From positions 1 through 64,000 of the forward strand of contig JAJNNX010000080.1 of NCBI GenBank assembly GCA_023159155.1: 64,000 nucleotides of DNA. Reading direction: 5' to 3'. This DNA comes from Ustulina deusta (lineage: Eukaryota; Ascomycota; Sordariomycetes; Xylariales; Xylariaceae). Shown here one piece after another: positions 12,233-25,600 of the stretch. Position 1 is the stretch's first letter; every line of letters begins with the position of its first letter. Below the pieces are notes generated by a model, which ran no database searches, had not been told where the DNA came from, and saw only the letters and a program-made list of their open reading frames with translations. A program made the position numbers and the translations under genes.

Positions 12233-15200
12233 CTACTTTAAGCTTATTAATTATTTATTAATAAATATTTAATAAATATATATATTTTTTTTTGTTATAA
12301 TTAACAAAATATAAATAAACTTTTTTTTTTAATTATATGCTTAATATAATAAATTATATATTTTATAATATAAATCTAACTTTAATATAACTTTAATAAA
12401 ACTTTTAACTTTTATACTACTTAAAAACTAATAACTTATAAAAAACCTAACTTTAAATATTTCTATTCTATTTCTAGTTTTTAAATAATTAAAACAACTC
12501 TAATTTTTAAATATAGCTAGCTTTTTACTATTAAATAATTTTAAAATCTTTTTTTTAATAAAAAAAAAATTTAAATATTAAACTTTTTTATAAACGCTTT
12601 AAGCAAACTAATACTTAAAAAAAAATCTAAAAAAAACAAAAAATTAAAACTTAAAAAAGCAAAATTTAAACTAAAACTAAAACTACTTAAAATAAATAAT
12701 ATATTTAAAAATATAGTACTAAATATTATAGCTATATAAACTTATAACTTTATATTAATTTTAATAAAATGTTTTTAATAAATAAAAAAAATAAAGCACT
12801 AATTTTTTAGTATATTTATTTTAATATTTTTAAAAAATAACTATAATTTAATAATAAAATATATATTTAAAAATACTAATTTTAAACTTTTTAGTTTTAT
12901 TACTTTATTTATTTTCTGTTTTATTAATTTATTTTTCAATGCTTTAAACTTTGTTTATACTAAAAAAACTAAAATATAAAAAATTAATTCTAGCAAGTTT
13001 ATAAAAAATAAAGCTTTATTTAATAACTAGGTTTATAAACTAATAAAAAAACTAAATAAAAATATTGCTATGTTTTAAACTAAAAATAGCTAATTTTAAT
13101 ATATTATAAATTAATTAAAAAAATATATTAAAAAATTAATAAAAATATATTTTTATTTACCTAAAAAACTATTTAATAGTATTATTAAAATAATTTAAGC
13201 TTTATTAATAATTTATTATAATTTTAATTAAGCAATTATAGCTTATAAAATATTTTAAACTTATATATATAAAACTAATAAAAATATTAATAAATTTATT
13301 TTTATATTTAATAATTTAGCTTAAAAATATTAATTAGCTAAATTATAGTAAAAATATAAATTATAAAACTATTTTTATATAAACTTAAAAAAAAACTTAT
13401 ATAAAGCTTTTATAAATTTAAATATTTTTTATAAATTATTTATTAATAAAATTATTAAATTAATATATAATACTAAATAAATTTATAAAAATTATTAATA
13501 AATTAAGCTTACTAGTTTAACTAAATAAAAATCTAACTTAAATAACTAAACTTTTAGCAAACTAGCTTACTAACTTTTAGCTAACCTTAAAAATTCTAAA
13601 ATATTTATTTTAAAATAATTAAAACAAGCATTAACTATAAAAAAAAAAAAACTTATTAAAATAATAAAACTTGCTTTATTTATAATAAAAAAAAGCATAT
13701 ATTAATTAATTGCTTTAATTAAAAACTTAAAATTTTAAATATTTAACTAATAAAAAAAAGCTTTAATAAAAATAACTTTAATAGTTTATTTAATTTAAAA
13801 AATAAATAGAACTAATAAAAATCTTTTTATTAATTTTTTATTTATTTTAGCTAAAATATATAACTAAAACAAATTAATTATTTTTAAAATATTTATTTAA
13901 TTATAAATTAATAGTATTAAAATAAAAATTTTAGTTTTATATAATACTAAAACTTATATCTTTTTAATAATTAGCTATAAATTTACGTAATAAATTAAGC
14001 AATAATTAAAAATAAAAATAGTTTAGCTAGCTAAACTTCAAAAGCTTTATAACTACTAAAATAAAATAATTAGTAAAATTTATAAATATTTAATATATAC
14101 TATAAAAATTAATAATTAATAATTTAAAAACTAAATGTTTTAAATTATTAACTTTAGCTACAATATTATTATTAGTATTAAATAGTTAATAAAACAAAAT
14201 ATTTTAATAAAAACTTAAAAATAATAGTTAATTTAGCTAAATAATCTATTTTTATTAGTTTAATTTTTATTAATAATTATAATTAAATTTTTTAACTATA
14301 AATAATAAAATATAAACCTAAAAATATAAAAAGATATAAATTAATATAATTAAGCATTAAAAAAATATTATTAAATATTAAAATAATTTTTTAAAAATAA
14401 CTAAAATTAAAAAAATAAAAAAAAAACCTAGAACTTCCAAACTTAAAATAAAAAAAGTTTATATAATAACTTTTAAAAAAAAAAAAAACTAAACCACTAT
14501 TTAAAAAAAATTTAAAAGTAATTAATATTTTACAAAAAAAATAAACTTAAATTAACCAAATAATACTATAAAAAACTTTTAATAATAAACTAATTTTATT
14601 TCTAAAAAAAAAAAACCCCTAGTATATAAAATTAATATAAAGTTTTTTATTTTTTTAGTTATTATACCTAAAAAAGTTCTTTTAAAAAAAAAAATCCAAA
14701 ACTTTACTATTATTATAACTAAGGTTCAATATAGTACTAAAACTTAATAATAAAAAATATACTTTTAGCCTTTATTAATATTATATATTTATATAGTTTA
14801 TTTTATTTAAAAAAAAATTTATAAATAAGCTATTAGTTATAAATTTTATTAAATAAAATATAAACTTAAACGCTATTTCTATTTTATTTATATTTAAACT
14901 TAAATTAACTAAATATAAATTTATAATTAATTATTAATAAAAAAACATATATTTAAAAAATTAAATTATATTAATTTTAAATATTAGTAGTACTATATTT
15001 AATTATTACAATATTACTTAATTTGCTAAACTAAACATTATTAAAACTTTTTATTAATTATTATTAATTATAAAATTATATTATTTTTTTTTTTTTAAAT
15101 TTATAAAAAAATATTTTAATAAAAGGTTTTACTTTTTAGTTTAAAAATAAAACCTGCCTAGTAGCAAGCTTTTATTAATATATAAATTTAAAAACTTCTA

Positions 15201-17676
15201 AACAAATTTGCAAATATTTATATAAATAATATTTTAATTTATTCTAAAACTAAAAAATAGTACTAAACTTATTATAAAAAAATAATTTATTATTTATATT
15301 AAACTAAATATTAAAAAAATATTAAAAAATCTTGTTTTAATATATTTATTATTAATTACTTAAAAATAATTATAAAAGCTAAAATAAAAATTAGAATTAA
15401 CCTTATTAAAATCTAAAGAATCCTAAATTAGAACTTTAATAATTTTAAAAATATTAAATTAATCTAGTTATTTTTTAAACTCTATAATTATATTTATATA
15501 TTTATTTATTACATTAGTAAAATTGCTACTTTTTTAAATTAACTATTAAAAAAAACAAGCTATTTATAATAAAACTAAAATAAAAACAAACTTTTAAATA
15601 TATAAAACTACTAGCTTATAAAATATTTATTTTAGTTTTTTTTAAGTTTAACTAATTAATACAAATAAAAATAAACGTTTTATATAATATAACAAAAAAA
15701 ATTATTTAGTAATAATAAAAAAATATAACTTAAAAACTTATAAAATATTTTTTTAAAACAATAATATTAATTAAGCAAACTTACTTAATTTAAAACTATA
15801 AATTTCTAGTAATAATATAAACTTTAAAACATTATTATTTAAAACTTTTTAAAACTAAGTTCTTTATAATAACTAATTATTATATTTTATTATATTTTTT
15901 AAATAAATAGATTTTATTAATATAACAAATATATTAAGCTAATTTTTTATTAAACTTTAATATTATTTTTTAATATTAACTAAAACAAAAAAATATAATA
16001 ATTAATACTTTATTAAAAAGAATAGTTAAGCTTTTTATAATTAAAACTAAAAAAGCTAAAAAACAAATAATAATATTAGTTCTACCTAACAAAATACTAA
16101 GTCCTATATTAATTATAAACTTTTTATTTAATATTTTTTAAAAAGCTAACTTAGTAAACCTAATTAAACAAAAAACTATATATATTTAAAATTATTTTAA
16201 ATAAAACTATTTTTTTTATATAACTTTAATTTAAAAAGTTTATATATTTTTAATTATTATATACTAAAATTAGCATAAAATAATTAAAATATTAAAACAA
16301 AAATATTATTAGTTTTATTTAAAATATAATTATAAATAATATATATATAATTATTATAACTATAAAAAAAACAAAATATTATAAAATAAAACTTTTGGTT
16401 TTTTTTATTTATTGTTTATATTAACTATAATATAGCAATAAATAGTAATAAATAGCAAAAATATACTACTTAACTAATAAAGTTATAATTATATATAAAT
16501 ATTTATAAATAAGTTTAGTTATTTAATTATAACTTTACTTAGCAAAAAAACAAATATTATAAAATTGCTAGCTATATAATATTATAAAAGTTTATATAGA
16601 TTTTTTAATATATTAAATATATAAATATTAAATAATATAAAACTATTTATTTTTAAATTTATAGCAATAATTAATAGTTTTATAAGTATTAAATACTACT
16701 TTAGTAATACTTACTACCTTTAAACCTAAAAAATAATAAAATTAACTAATTAAAAACTAGACTAATAACTTTATTTCTATATTAATAAATACTAAAACAA
16801 TTAAAATATTTTTTTTTTTATTTTAAACTTTATATACAATTTTTTATAATATTTATTAATTAATATATTACTACTAAAAGTAGTAATAAAAATTAAAGCA
16901 TAAAACTTTTTAATAATAAATATTAATAAAACTATTATAAATTCTAATATTAAGCAATAAATATTTAAACTAATTTGCTAAACCTAAAATATTTAAAAAA
17001 TAACATATAATATAGCAACCCTTATATAAAAATAATACAAGCTATAAACTAACAAAAAAAAACGCCCAGTAAATTTTAAAATAAAAAACAAAGTTTTTTT
17101 AAAAAAAAAAAGTTTTGTAACACAAGTACTAACTATTAAATTAAACTTTTAATTAATCGGACTTTTTAAAATTTTTTAAAAATAAAAATTTAACTATATT
17201 TTTAACTTACCTAACTTTTACAAAATAAAAAACCTATTCTATACTAACTAATTATAAAAAATAAATAATAACTTTTTATTTTAATAAATTTAATTACTAT
17301 TTTTAACTAAAAATATTAATAATAAAACAAAATTTAAAATTAAATAAATCAAACAATTAAAAATATATAAAAAAAACAAAAAGTTATAATATTAAATTAC
17401 TTAAAAAAGCTATAATTTTAATAATACTTAATATATAGCCTAAAATTTTAAAAATATATTAATTAAACTTAACTAATTTTATAAAACTTATAAAAAAGCC
17501 TTTGGACTTTTTATAAAATTATAAAAATAAATATATATAATAATAGCTAACAAGTTTATAAATAATTATAAAAATAATAATAAAGCAATATAATATAAAA
17601 AATCTATATAAATTTAATATTATTAATAATTTTGAGTTAAAACTATATTTAAACTTTTAGTTTTAAAAAAAAATAA

Positions 17677-17911
17677 TATAATAGTTAGTATGGTTTTAGT
17701 AAAACTTGCAAAAATTCCAGACCTATATAGTAATAAAATAGAAAATCTATGTATAGACCAACCTAACTTTGCAGCTATATATATAAAGTTTATATCTATT
17801 TACTTTATAAACTCTAATTTTTTTTCTTCCTTTTTTTCTTTTTTAGCTTAGAGTTTTTGTCCATAATATTAATAAACTAGCTATAAAAGCTTTATTTAAC
17901 TAATCGTAATA
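17677..17911 (+). repeat. 3' LTR of X copy 2
   Basis: This 235-bp LTR is collinear with 11999-12232. It keeps more G and C than its partner (for example TAGTATGG and ATGTATAGACCAACC), which shows that the two LTRs were mutated independently. Confidence 0.8.
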
Positions 17912-18268
17912 ATATAACTAGTTTTAGTTTAATATTATATTAATAAATAATTTTATTAAAAATATTAGTTTTAGTAAGTTTTATTATTATTTAATTATTA
18001 ATATAAATAAAACTTTAATATTTTTTAAGTTTTTAATAAGTTATATATATAATTTTGCAAGCGTTAAATTAGTTAAAAAAAAAAAGTAAAAAAAATAAGT
18101 AAAAAAAACACTAAGCAACGCTAGTTTTAGCAATAATTACTAATAAATTATATATAAAAAAATTAAAACTTTTAATTATTTTTTATAACAAAAGCAATAT
18201 TTTTGCTAAAAAAAAACTATTATATTATAAAAATATTAATATAAAGTTTAATATTATTATATATTACG
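17912..18268. other. A+T-rich flank right of X copy 2
   Basis: The stretch begins with the ATATA target duplication and continues as A+T-rich DNA with a few CpG-containing words such as AAGCAACGC. It matches neither X nor Y, and no ORF or repeat unit is visible. Confidence 0.4.
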
Positions 18269-18533
18269 CGTTAGGCAATCACAGAAGGCAAGGCTTCATT
18301 CCAAAAGCGAACTTTGCATTAGAATCTAAGTATGAAGAAAAAAGAAAGCTAATTTTACAAGGGTACGTTGCAGGTTCTTTATAGGTAGATTGGTGGGAGG
18401 TGTGGGCAGCTGTCAGGTAATTGCCAGGTGCCGGCCAGGTGTAAGTCATATGACCTAGGAATTGAAGATTGCGGTTTGTGTGGCTTGTGGGTTACAGCCA
18501 CGCTACCGGCCACCAGCCACCATACCGTAACTT
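18269..18533. other. Island of normal base composition inside the A+T block
   Basis: About 265 bp of ordinary, GC-balanced sequence is enclosed by DNA that is almost entirely A and T on both sides. It contains repeated short words (GCCAGGTG, CGGCCAGGTG, CCGGCCACCAG) and no ORF above 60 codons. I do not recognise it. It may be unique sequence that was never repeated and so escaped RIP, or a transposon insertion younger than the RIP activity. Confidence 0.6.
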
Positions 18534-20219
18534 TATATATAATAATAAAAAATTATTTAAAAATTAAATTAAAATAAATTTAGTTGTTTATATTAAAAAA
18601 AAAACTATTTATTAGTAATAAATATAGTTAATTTTTATAAAACCCCGCGGGTTAAAAAAGCGCTAAAAAACGCAAATATTTTAATAGTAATAATTTTGCT
18701 TAGCTTTATAGCTTACTTTTAACCACTAAATATAAAATTTAATAAAGTTTTTAAAATCTAACTATATAAAAAATTAGATTTTTATTTAAAATAGCTAAAT
18801 AAAATAAAAAAGTTGCCTAATAAATAATTAATTAGTATAAAATATATAATAGCAATTTATATTATTAATAATACATAAAAAAAAGCTTTTATAGCAAAAA
18901 ATTAAGCTTTAGTTATAAAGTTGTTTAAAAAAACTAATATTTTTATTTATTTAAATAACTATAATAACTATTTTATTAATATTAAAAATATTAATTTATT
19001 ATAATTATAATTAAATAATTAATATTGCTAGTTAAGTAAATATATAAACCTTAAAATTATAAAAATTATTATTGCTTTAAAAAGCAGCAATAAACTTTTT
19101 ATAATAATAAAAGTTCTTAAAATACTTTAAAATATTTATAAATATTTTTAAAATAAAATATTAAAAAAAATATATAAGCAGTATAAGTTATATATAAATA
19201 GTTTAAAAATAAAAATAATTAATTAGCTAAAAAATATTAATATTATATAAATTATTAGTAATAATTATTAGCTTTATACTAGTATATTTTTAAATTTAAA
19301 TATTAATTACTTATTATTTTTAATATAAAATATAGCTATATTAGCTATAATAAATATAAATTAAGTTATATAAAAAAATAATATATAAATATTTTTAAAT
19401 TTAAAAACAATTTTATTACTTAATTAAAAATAAACTAAATTATTATTATATATATGCTTTACTACTTATTTTAAATATTAACCTAGCTTTATTACTAAAA
19501 ATATATTACTAAAATATTTATAAAATATTAATATATATATATATATATATTTATAAGCTTTATAATTAATAAAATTAAATATTATATTGCTAATATATAT
19601 AAGTATTTTTTAGATATATTAGTAATAATATAGCTTTTTTTAGTATAAATAATTTTATAGCTTATATATTCTAGTTTTATTAATTTAATATATATATTAA
19701 ATAATAAGCTTAAATAATATAGCAATAATAAATACTACTATAACTAAAAAGAATATATAAATTATAGTAATGTTTTAATATTAATAATATTTATTTATTA
19801 ATATATACTAAAACAAAATAAATATATTAAAATAGTAGTTAATAATAGTTTAAAAAATATATATAAATATAAAAATATAAGTCTAGCTAGCCTAAAATAA
19901 AAATTTAAAATAAGTTTAGTTTTTTAAGTTTATAAATATTTTATTAACTATATAAATTAAATATAATATAAAATATTTATAAATAAAATTAATTAATAGA
20001 TTTTATATAATTAAAATATTAAACTAATAAAATTAATAGATTAAAAAACTAAACTAAATAATAAAGTTAATAAAGTAAAATCTTAATGCTATACTTAGTT
20101 AGTATTAAAGCAAAATAAATAAATAAAAAATTAAAGTTTTATAAAAAAAAAAGTAATATATTTATATAAAATAAGTAGCTAGCTAACATATTACTAGTTA
20201 GATTAAAGTTAAATTAATA
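18534..20219. repeat. Second A+T-rich, ORF-free block (probable RIP-degraded repeat)
   Basis: The composition is the same as in 1-18268, with isolated CpG remnants (for example CCCCGCGGG near 18643-18651). No X or Y LTR is present and I could not match it to other parts of the window. It ends abruptly at about 20219, where GC content jumps to normal. Its repeat identity is inferred from composition only. Confidence 0.5.
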
Positions 20220-20919
20220 TGGTTTGTGCTACATATTAATGCAGGCCAAGCTATTAGCGCCGGTCAAGTTCTAATCGAGGAATGCAGTAGGTGCGCTGGG
20301 AACTTGCCGGGGGTGGTCCAGACGGCCAATCCCTTCATGCAATGCTAACCAGTAGTGCGCCAGGGAACTGCGGGGGTTTAATTGGGGCGCCCCAGCTGAA
20401 GAAATTGAGGTTGTGGCTGAATCTCTTATCCGGTGTACCCTCTCTCGGCTGTGTGCATGTATATGCAGCATTCATCGGATGACGAGGTGAGGCGGAACTT
20501 ACGCTAGTGTTCGGGAGTCATAAAGAAAGCCGGGCAACAAATTTCGCCAATGACGATTCAATTTGACCCCCTCGGCTCGTTTCGCCATGGCGTCCCTGGG
20601 CCTGCCGCCTCCCGTCCGCGTGGGCTAAAAATGCAGTGCAATATGCGAGGTTTCCCAAAGATATCATTCCTTTACCTAGTGTTAAGCTATTCTCACACCC
20701 TCCCCAGGACTATGAACTTACATGTATGAACAACCCTTTTTAGCTTCTGTCCCGGCAAAAGAGAGAAACTTATACCCAGTGTTGAGCATACAGCGTATCA
20801 GGCCTCAATGCCAGTACAACCAGTGAATAGTTGATTGAAATCCCACACACGACTGCGATCCTAGATACCATTTCATCGCTCAAGCGGTTAAGGCGCGTTT
20901 CCACTCGGCATAGGCAGTA
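20220..20919. other. Isochore-edge sequence without a gene
   Basis: Composition is normal. The longest open frames here (20271-20482, both strands) look like chance ORFs. This stretch may include the former promoter of the NACHT relic that starts at 20920. Nothing else is recognised. Confidence 0.4.
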
Positions 20920-22665
20920 ATGCCCTTGGGTTTAGTGGGCAACATTGTCCAGTTCGTTGACTTTGCCAGCAAGCTCGCTACGAACGTTAGAACTCTATAC
21001 AAGTCGTCGGCATATCAGACTAGCACTGGCGGTCTGATCCTCTAAGATGTAGCCAACGACAGCAATACTATCATAGTGCCAAACCGCCTAGGGAACGAGG
21101 GCTTGAAGCAACTTGCTCAAAGTGCTAGGGAGGTTGTAAAGGATCCACTTGCTTTGTTGGGTGATCTGTAGATCAAAGGACGGAAGACAAAATGGAAAAG
21201 CCTTATACTTGCCGAAGAGGAAGTTCGTAATAAAAAAACTGTTACAAAGCGTTAGCGACCGCCTGCCAACTCAACAGTGCTAATGAACTTAAAAATATTT
21301 GCGACACTGGTCGGGATCCTGGCAACTGGTTATGGGAAGATTGTATTTCTGGAATTACGCTACAGACCTCCAGAAGTTGCAGGGGCTCCTACGATGTCTA
21401 GTATTTGAAATATTGCAACGATGCCCCGAACTAGCCACTCATGCCAAGGTGAAGATGTTGTGCGCAATAGAGCAGTCCGGCTTAATGTGGATGTCTAATA
21501 GCAACAACGCTACTACGTCCCTAGGTAGGATTCAGCTTGCGTTGAGAGAGATAGGGGAAGGCTGGACACTTCGTCTGCTGACCGAGATTCTGGGTGGCAT
21601 ATTGAGTCACAATGAATCAAAAAAGTTCACCATCCACATTGATGGCTTGGACGAATATAAAGCCCAGAATACTCAATACCACCAGGACTTGGTTAATGCC
21701 CTACAAAAAACCAGCGGCTTCTTCTTACGTCAAACTATGTGTTTCGAGCAGACCATGAACTATTTTAATGGGCGAGTGCCTTAAGTAGAGGATCTAACCA
21801 AAGACAACAATCGTACATCGCGGACAAATTGTTGGCACACAATCAGTAATTATAAGGATAGTTTCCCAGATACTCTCAAGAAATTTTTTCCAACACAGGC
21901 TCGATTCTATTCCCAAAACCTATCGACCGCAGACCATGCGAATATTCCAGGTGGCGGTGTTGCCCCGGCGTTCCTCTTCCGATGATATTTTTATAGTTTT
22001 CTAAGCGACATCAACCATAATCCCGATCTTAATATCGCTTAAAACCCCCATCATCTGTGTGATATGCCCGAACTTCTAGTGCGCCGGGACACTATGCAAC
22101 GAAGACTTGACGCCTGGTGTAATGGATTACTCGAGATTATCGAGCATACGGCAAAGATGGCTGGGGATAGTTACACGAGCCCGGCAGTGGACTTTTTTCA
22201 TCCATCTGTCCGGGACTTTCTTACTTCAGGGGGGTTTCTATTACGCCAGAGCAACCAAATCATGAACGCCTAGGTACACGGCTTCAGTTCTGCGACGCTA
22301 TCGTTCTCTTCTTTAGGCACTTTCCGCCGTCGGAACGCCGGCCCAGCATTATGGATATAGAGGCGTTCGCGCGCTTCGCTAAGAAGGCTCAATACGATAG
22401 GGCTGGCTTTCATAGGGTAAACAAGCTCTTGTCAGATGCTTGCGATGCTGTGACTTCGGATTTTGCACTGTGTATACCGGATTACCATTTTGTCGTCCAG
22501 GCCATGTCGTCTTGGTCCAAAAGACTTTATAAGTTTAAAGTCTTATCAATGGAAGAAGGCACGATTTCCGATATGATGCAATACTCCTTAACATATGGCC
22601 ATAGTCTTAGCTGGATTATTTCGTATGTTGAGATGAAAGGGCTTTCCAGCAAGGTCGTGTTTTGA
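20920..22665 (+). pseudogene. Broken NACHT/STAND (NLR-like) NTPase gene
   Basis: Reading through frameshifts and stops recovers the familiar order of a fungal NLR-like protein. The N-terminal STAND domain begins PLGLVGNIVQFVDFASKL (from 20923), continues after a TAA in another frame with EGLKQLAQSAREVV and GDL, a TAG, then IKGRKTKWKSL. A NACHT part follows: LYFWNYATDLQKLQ and LLRCLVFEILQRCPEL (about 21340-21430), FTIHIDGLDEY (Walker B-like, about 21630-21660), then after another frameshift YIADKLLAHNQ (21815). The C-terminal part has CNGLLEIIEH and VDFFHPSVRDFLTS (22114-22235), then a further frame at 22351-22665. No Walker A loop can be found around 21250-21300, so part of the gene seems deleted. 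In fungi such proteins act in non-self recognition and programmed cell death; this copy cannot make one. GC content is normal, so the damage is ordinary decay rather than strong RIP. Confidence 0.85.
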
Positions 22666-25600
22666 TAATACCGATTCAAATTATTCGTATCGGTTACCAA
22701 GTCTCATCAGCATCAGCATTTTAGCGACAAGGAAATTCTTGATATAACTCGGGCCCTTTCGCCTACAGGATAATATAAACTTGACGGAAATTTTGTCATG
22801 GCTTGCTATCCCAATTATTACTCAGAATTAATGAATGCAGACTCGGTATTATCTGGGGGGGGGGGGACAAGAACAGGAGCATTTCGAGGCTGAAAGTGAG
22901 AGGAAACGGGCTCACGCCCTGACATAGAGGGGTATCTATATTTAGACCCTGTTGGGACCTAGATCATCAGAACAAGCCAGGGTATTAATAGCAAACTGAG
23001 GTGTGCTATATATGGAGTTGAGATGAATGGTGTTTGGAAGGGATGGAGATACTTACGATTAGGTGCACAGTGATGAAGTAAGCTTATAATTTTACACCTT
23101 GAGTCCTACAACCTACCTGTCTATAAGCAGTGCCATCCGTCCTAACCGTAACCGAGAGAGTCTACATTAGACGGAAATCCATTATCGAGCGGCTCTAATT
23201 ATCGAGCTTTACGTCTAGGTAGTTTTGATATAGTTCCATCTGCTAAACGTAATCTACCGCATCCAACTTCCACCTTCGGGCATACCCACGAGGCGATGTT
23301 GTGTGCTCGTTGAACGAGGGGTCTCACTTATATACACTAAAGGAGGAGATAATGATGGCATCGGTTTTTGCCGACTATTAGCGTTACACAGACTATATTT
23401 CATAATACCCATTGGTTTAGCAAAGCGTTCATATGCTTCAGCTTGATAAAATTACCTCTCTGTTGACATGCGTGACAACAGCGTTCCTAGGTCCACCTAT
23501 ATATTTCACGTTCAAGCAGGCCGTGGCGGAAAAGGCTTGGTGCTATAGTTCTCTCGATAAGGGAGCCTAAATAGGATCCTCTATCCCCCTTCCTGCTAAC
23601 ATTGACGTGCGCCAGGACTATCATTGAGAAACAGCCACAAACTACCTAATATCTAGCACGCCTTTATTAGGTAGGGCGTGTTATTTCTATACCACGGCTA
23701 TTAGCCACTGGCCATTCTCGCCGGCGATGATATGTAAGTACTGACAATCGTCACACTGAAATAGCCATATTAAAATCCATAACGGGTTTGCTATCCTCGC
23801 ATATTCTTCGGGTTCAAAGGGGGGCCTTCGCACTGGTGGACTATATCCCCAGTGTATCCGTCTTCATCCACCACCAGGATGGATTTCCCAGATTCGGATG
23901 CTGTCACATGGTCTTACCAGCTTACAAAGGCCGTCTATCGGGGCAAATATCCCGGGTTGAACCCCACAAACCCTAAGCTAGACGCAAAAGTCAAAACCGT
24001 GTTGATTAATTACCGGCGTGTCCGACGGGGTTAGAAAGATTCGTCAACTGACATGTGGTCACAGCCTCAGTTATTTCCGCAGTCATCGCGCTGAACATTA
24101 AATATTACAACCCAATTGGCTGACCGAAGCGACTACTATATACTGCATCTATCATGGGCTATTTATGGGTACTTAGAAGAAGGCAACAAATACGATATCA
24201 TAGTTGCGGAGAGCATTGTCCTCACAGCGTCGTCCCGAGTGCCAAGTCACGGGCGTGGATAGCGAATTAGTCTCTTGGATTGACAAACAGACGGCCAGGA
24301 AGTATTCTAAGTGGGGCATAACATATTCTCGGGTGCGTTGTTGATTGAGTTTTTGACTCTCTCTTCACATAAGTATTGTGAAAGGTAATCCACGACAGGG
24401 GGTGGAAAAGTTCGACCCAGCGGAAATAAATAATAATTACCAACCAAATAGGGCTGAACTTCCTTGAGAGTTAGTCGTTAAAAGGTGAACTGTCAGTCTT
24501 GTATACATATCTGTTGATTCGTGGGAAGGTATGGATTCCTACAGCATGTTTCTTCACTGCCTTCTTTGTTCAACCACACCATGATAATACAAGTTTCGTT
24601 GCCATTTCGCTATAGAAGCCGCAGCCTACTATTTACAAAGCTTATTGTGAAGTGAGTTAGATCAGTCTTATTCAACTTGATACTTAACAGGTCTTAGATT
24701 ACTACTAAATATTCCGGTGCCATACGTACAGATTGCTAGGTAGTGGTTAATAGTTATATACATAGTCCGTGATAGATGGGTTAAGCACTTAGAGTCTTTA
24801 GATTTGCGGCTCGGACGACTAGGGCGTCAGGACTAAGCAATAGAGAAGGGTAGATGACGGCCTAGATGACCAGACCAAGTAAGAATTCCAAAAATTAGCT
24901 CGCATGTGCCCTAGACAGCGTTGGGACAAATATACATACATTTAGAAAGCGATATGATTGCTGGTGATTCTGTACAGGATGAAAACGCAAGCTCATAAGT
25001 CTACAAATCGGGGGTCGCCGATAACTCCATCAAATCGCTCGGTTGTTTGAAGCGGCTAGTACAAGCCTAACGACTACCGTCAATAGTAGAATCCTGGACT
25101 AGCTAGCTCATCAAGGCTCTAGCGGGAGTGGGGGAACAGGTCCTCGACCTGAGACAGAAGAAAGCGGGAAGCTAAAGAGTGTGATTATTTATGGCGGAAT
25201 CGATGAGCGCAACCGTCTCTCGCTCTCAGTCCCTCGCTCTTGAGGCTGCCAGGTTCTTTATATAAGTGCTTACCCTTTTTTTGTACCCAGGATCTTGCTG
25301 TTGCCAAGTCGCGTAAGTGAGCGGCAGAGCGAGCATATACGTACCTAAGAAGTTTCTGAACGTCTCTTCAAGGTTGAGAAACATCAATCCGTCGCATAAA
25401 TAAATCCCGCGCTAATTGCCTGGTTTTGAGGAGCCCCTCATCCACTTGCCTCTTGTATTGATACTCTCCTTATAAAAAAACGTAAAGATATCCATGTTGA
25501 ATTCAGAAGCAGGGAACGGTACTCGCGGTCAGACAAGACTACCAGGATCGCGTCAAAAGATACCACCGCAAAGAGAAAGAAATGAATAAATGATCGCCCT

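Larger units (their letters stand above)
11999..17911 (+). mobile_element. LTR retrotransposon X, copy 2, structurally complete (5.9 kb), RIP-degraded
   Basis: The copy has LTRs at 11999-12232 and 17677-17911 and is flanked by identical 5-bp ATATA sequences at 11994-11998 and 17912-17916, as expected for an integrase-made insertion (though ATATA is a weak signature in such A+T-rich DNA). An A-rich tract precedes the 3' LTR, supporting + orientation. The 3' half (14207-17676) is shared with copy 1. No ORF above 60 codons survives, so the element is non-autonomous and its superfamily cannot be decided by eye. Confidence 0.8.

Noticed and set aside
18255..18550. Inverted repeat flanking the GC island (ATTATATATTACG versus CGTAACTTTATATATAAT)
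   Set aside because: The similarity ends after about 15 bp and is made of A+T words that match by chance in this background.
1..20219. Centromere or mitochondrial insertion as explanation for the A+T block
   Set aside because: Paired LTRs, target duplications and transition-biased differences between copies explain it as RIP-mutated retrotransposons; no mitochondrial genes are readable. A centromeric location cannot be excluded but is not shown.
20868..20915. tRNA-like D-arm text (GCTCAAGCGGTTAAGGCGCG)
   Set aside because: It resembles a Ser/Leu tRNA D arm, but no T-arm (GGTTCRA) or matching acceptor stem follows within tRNA distance.
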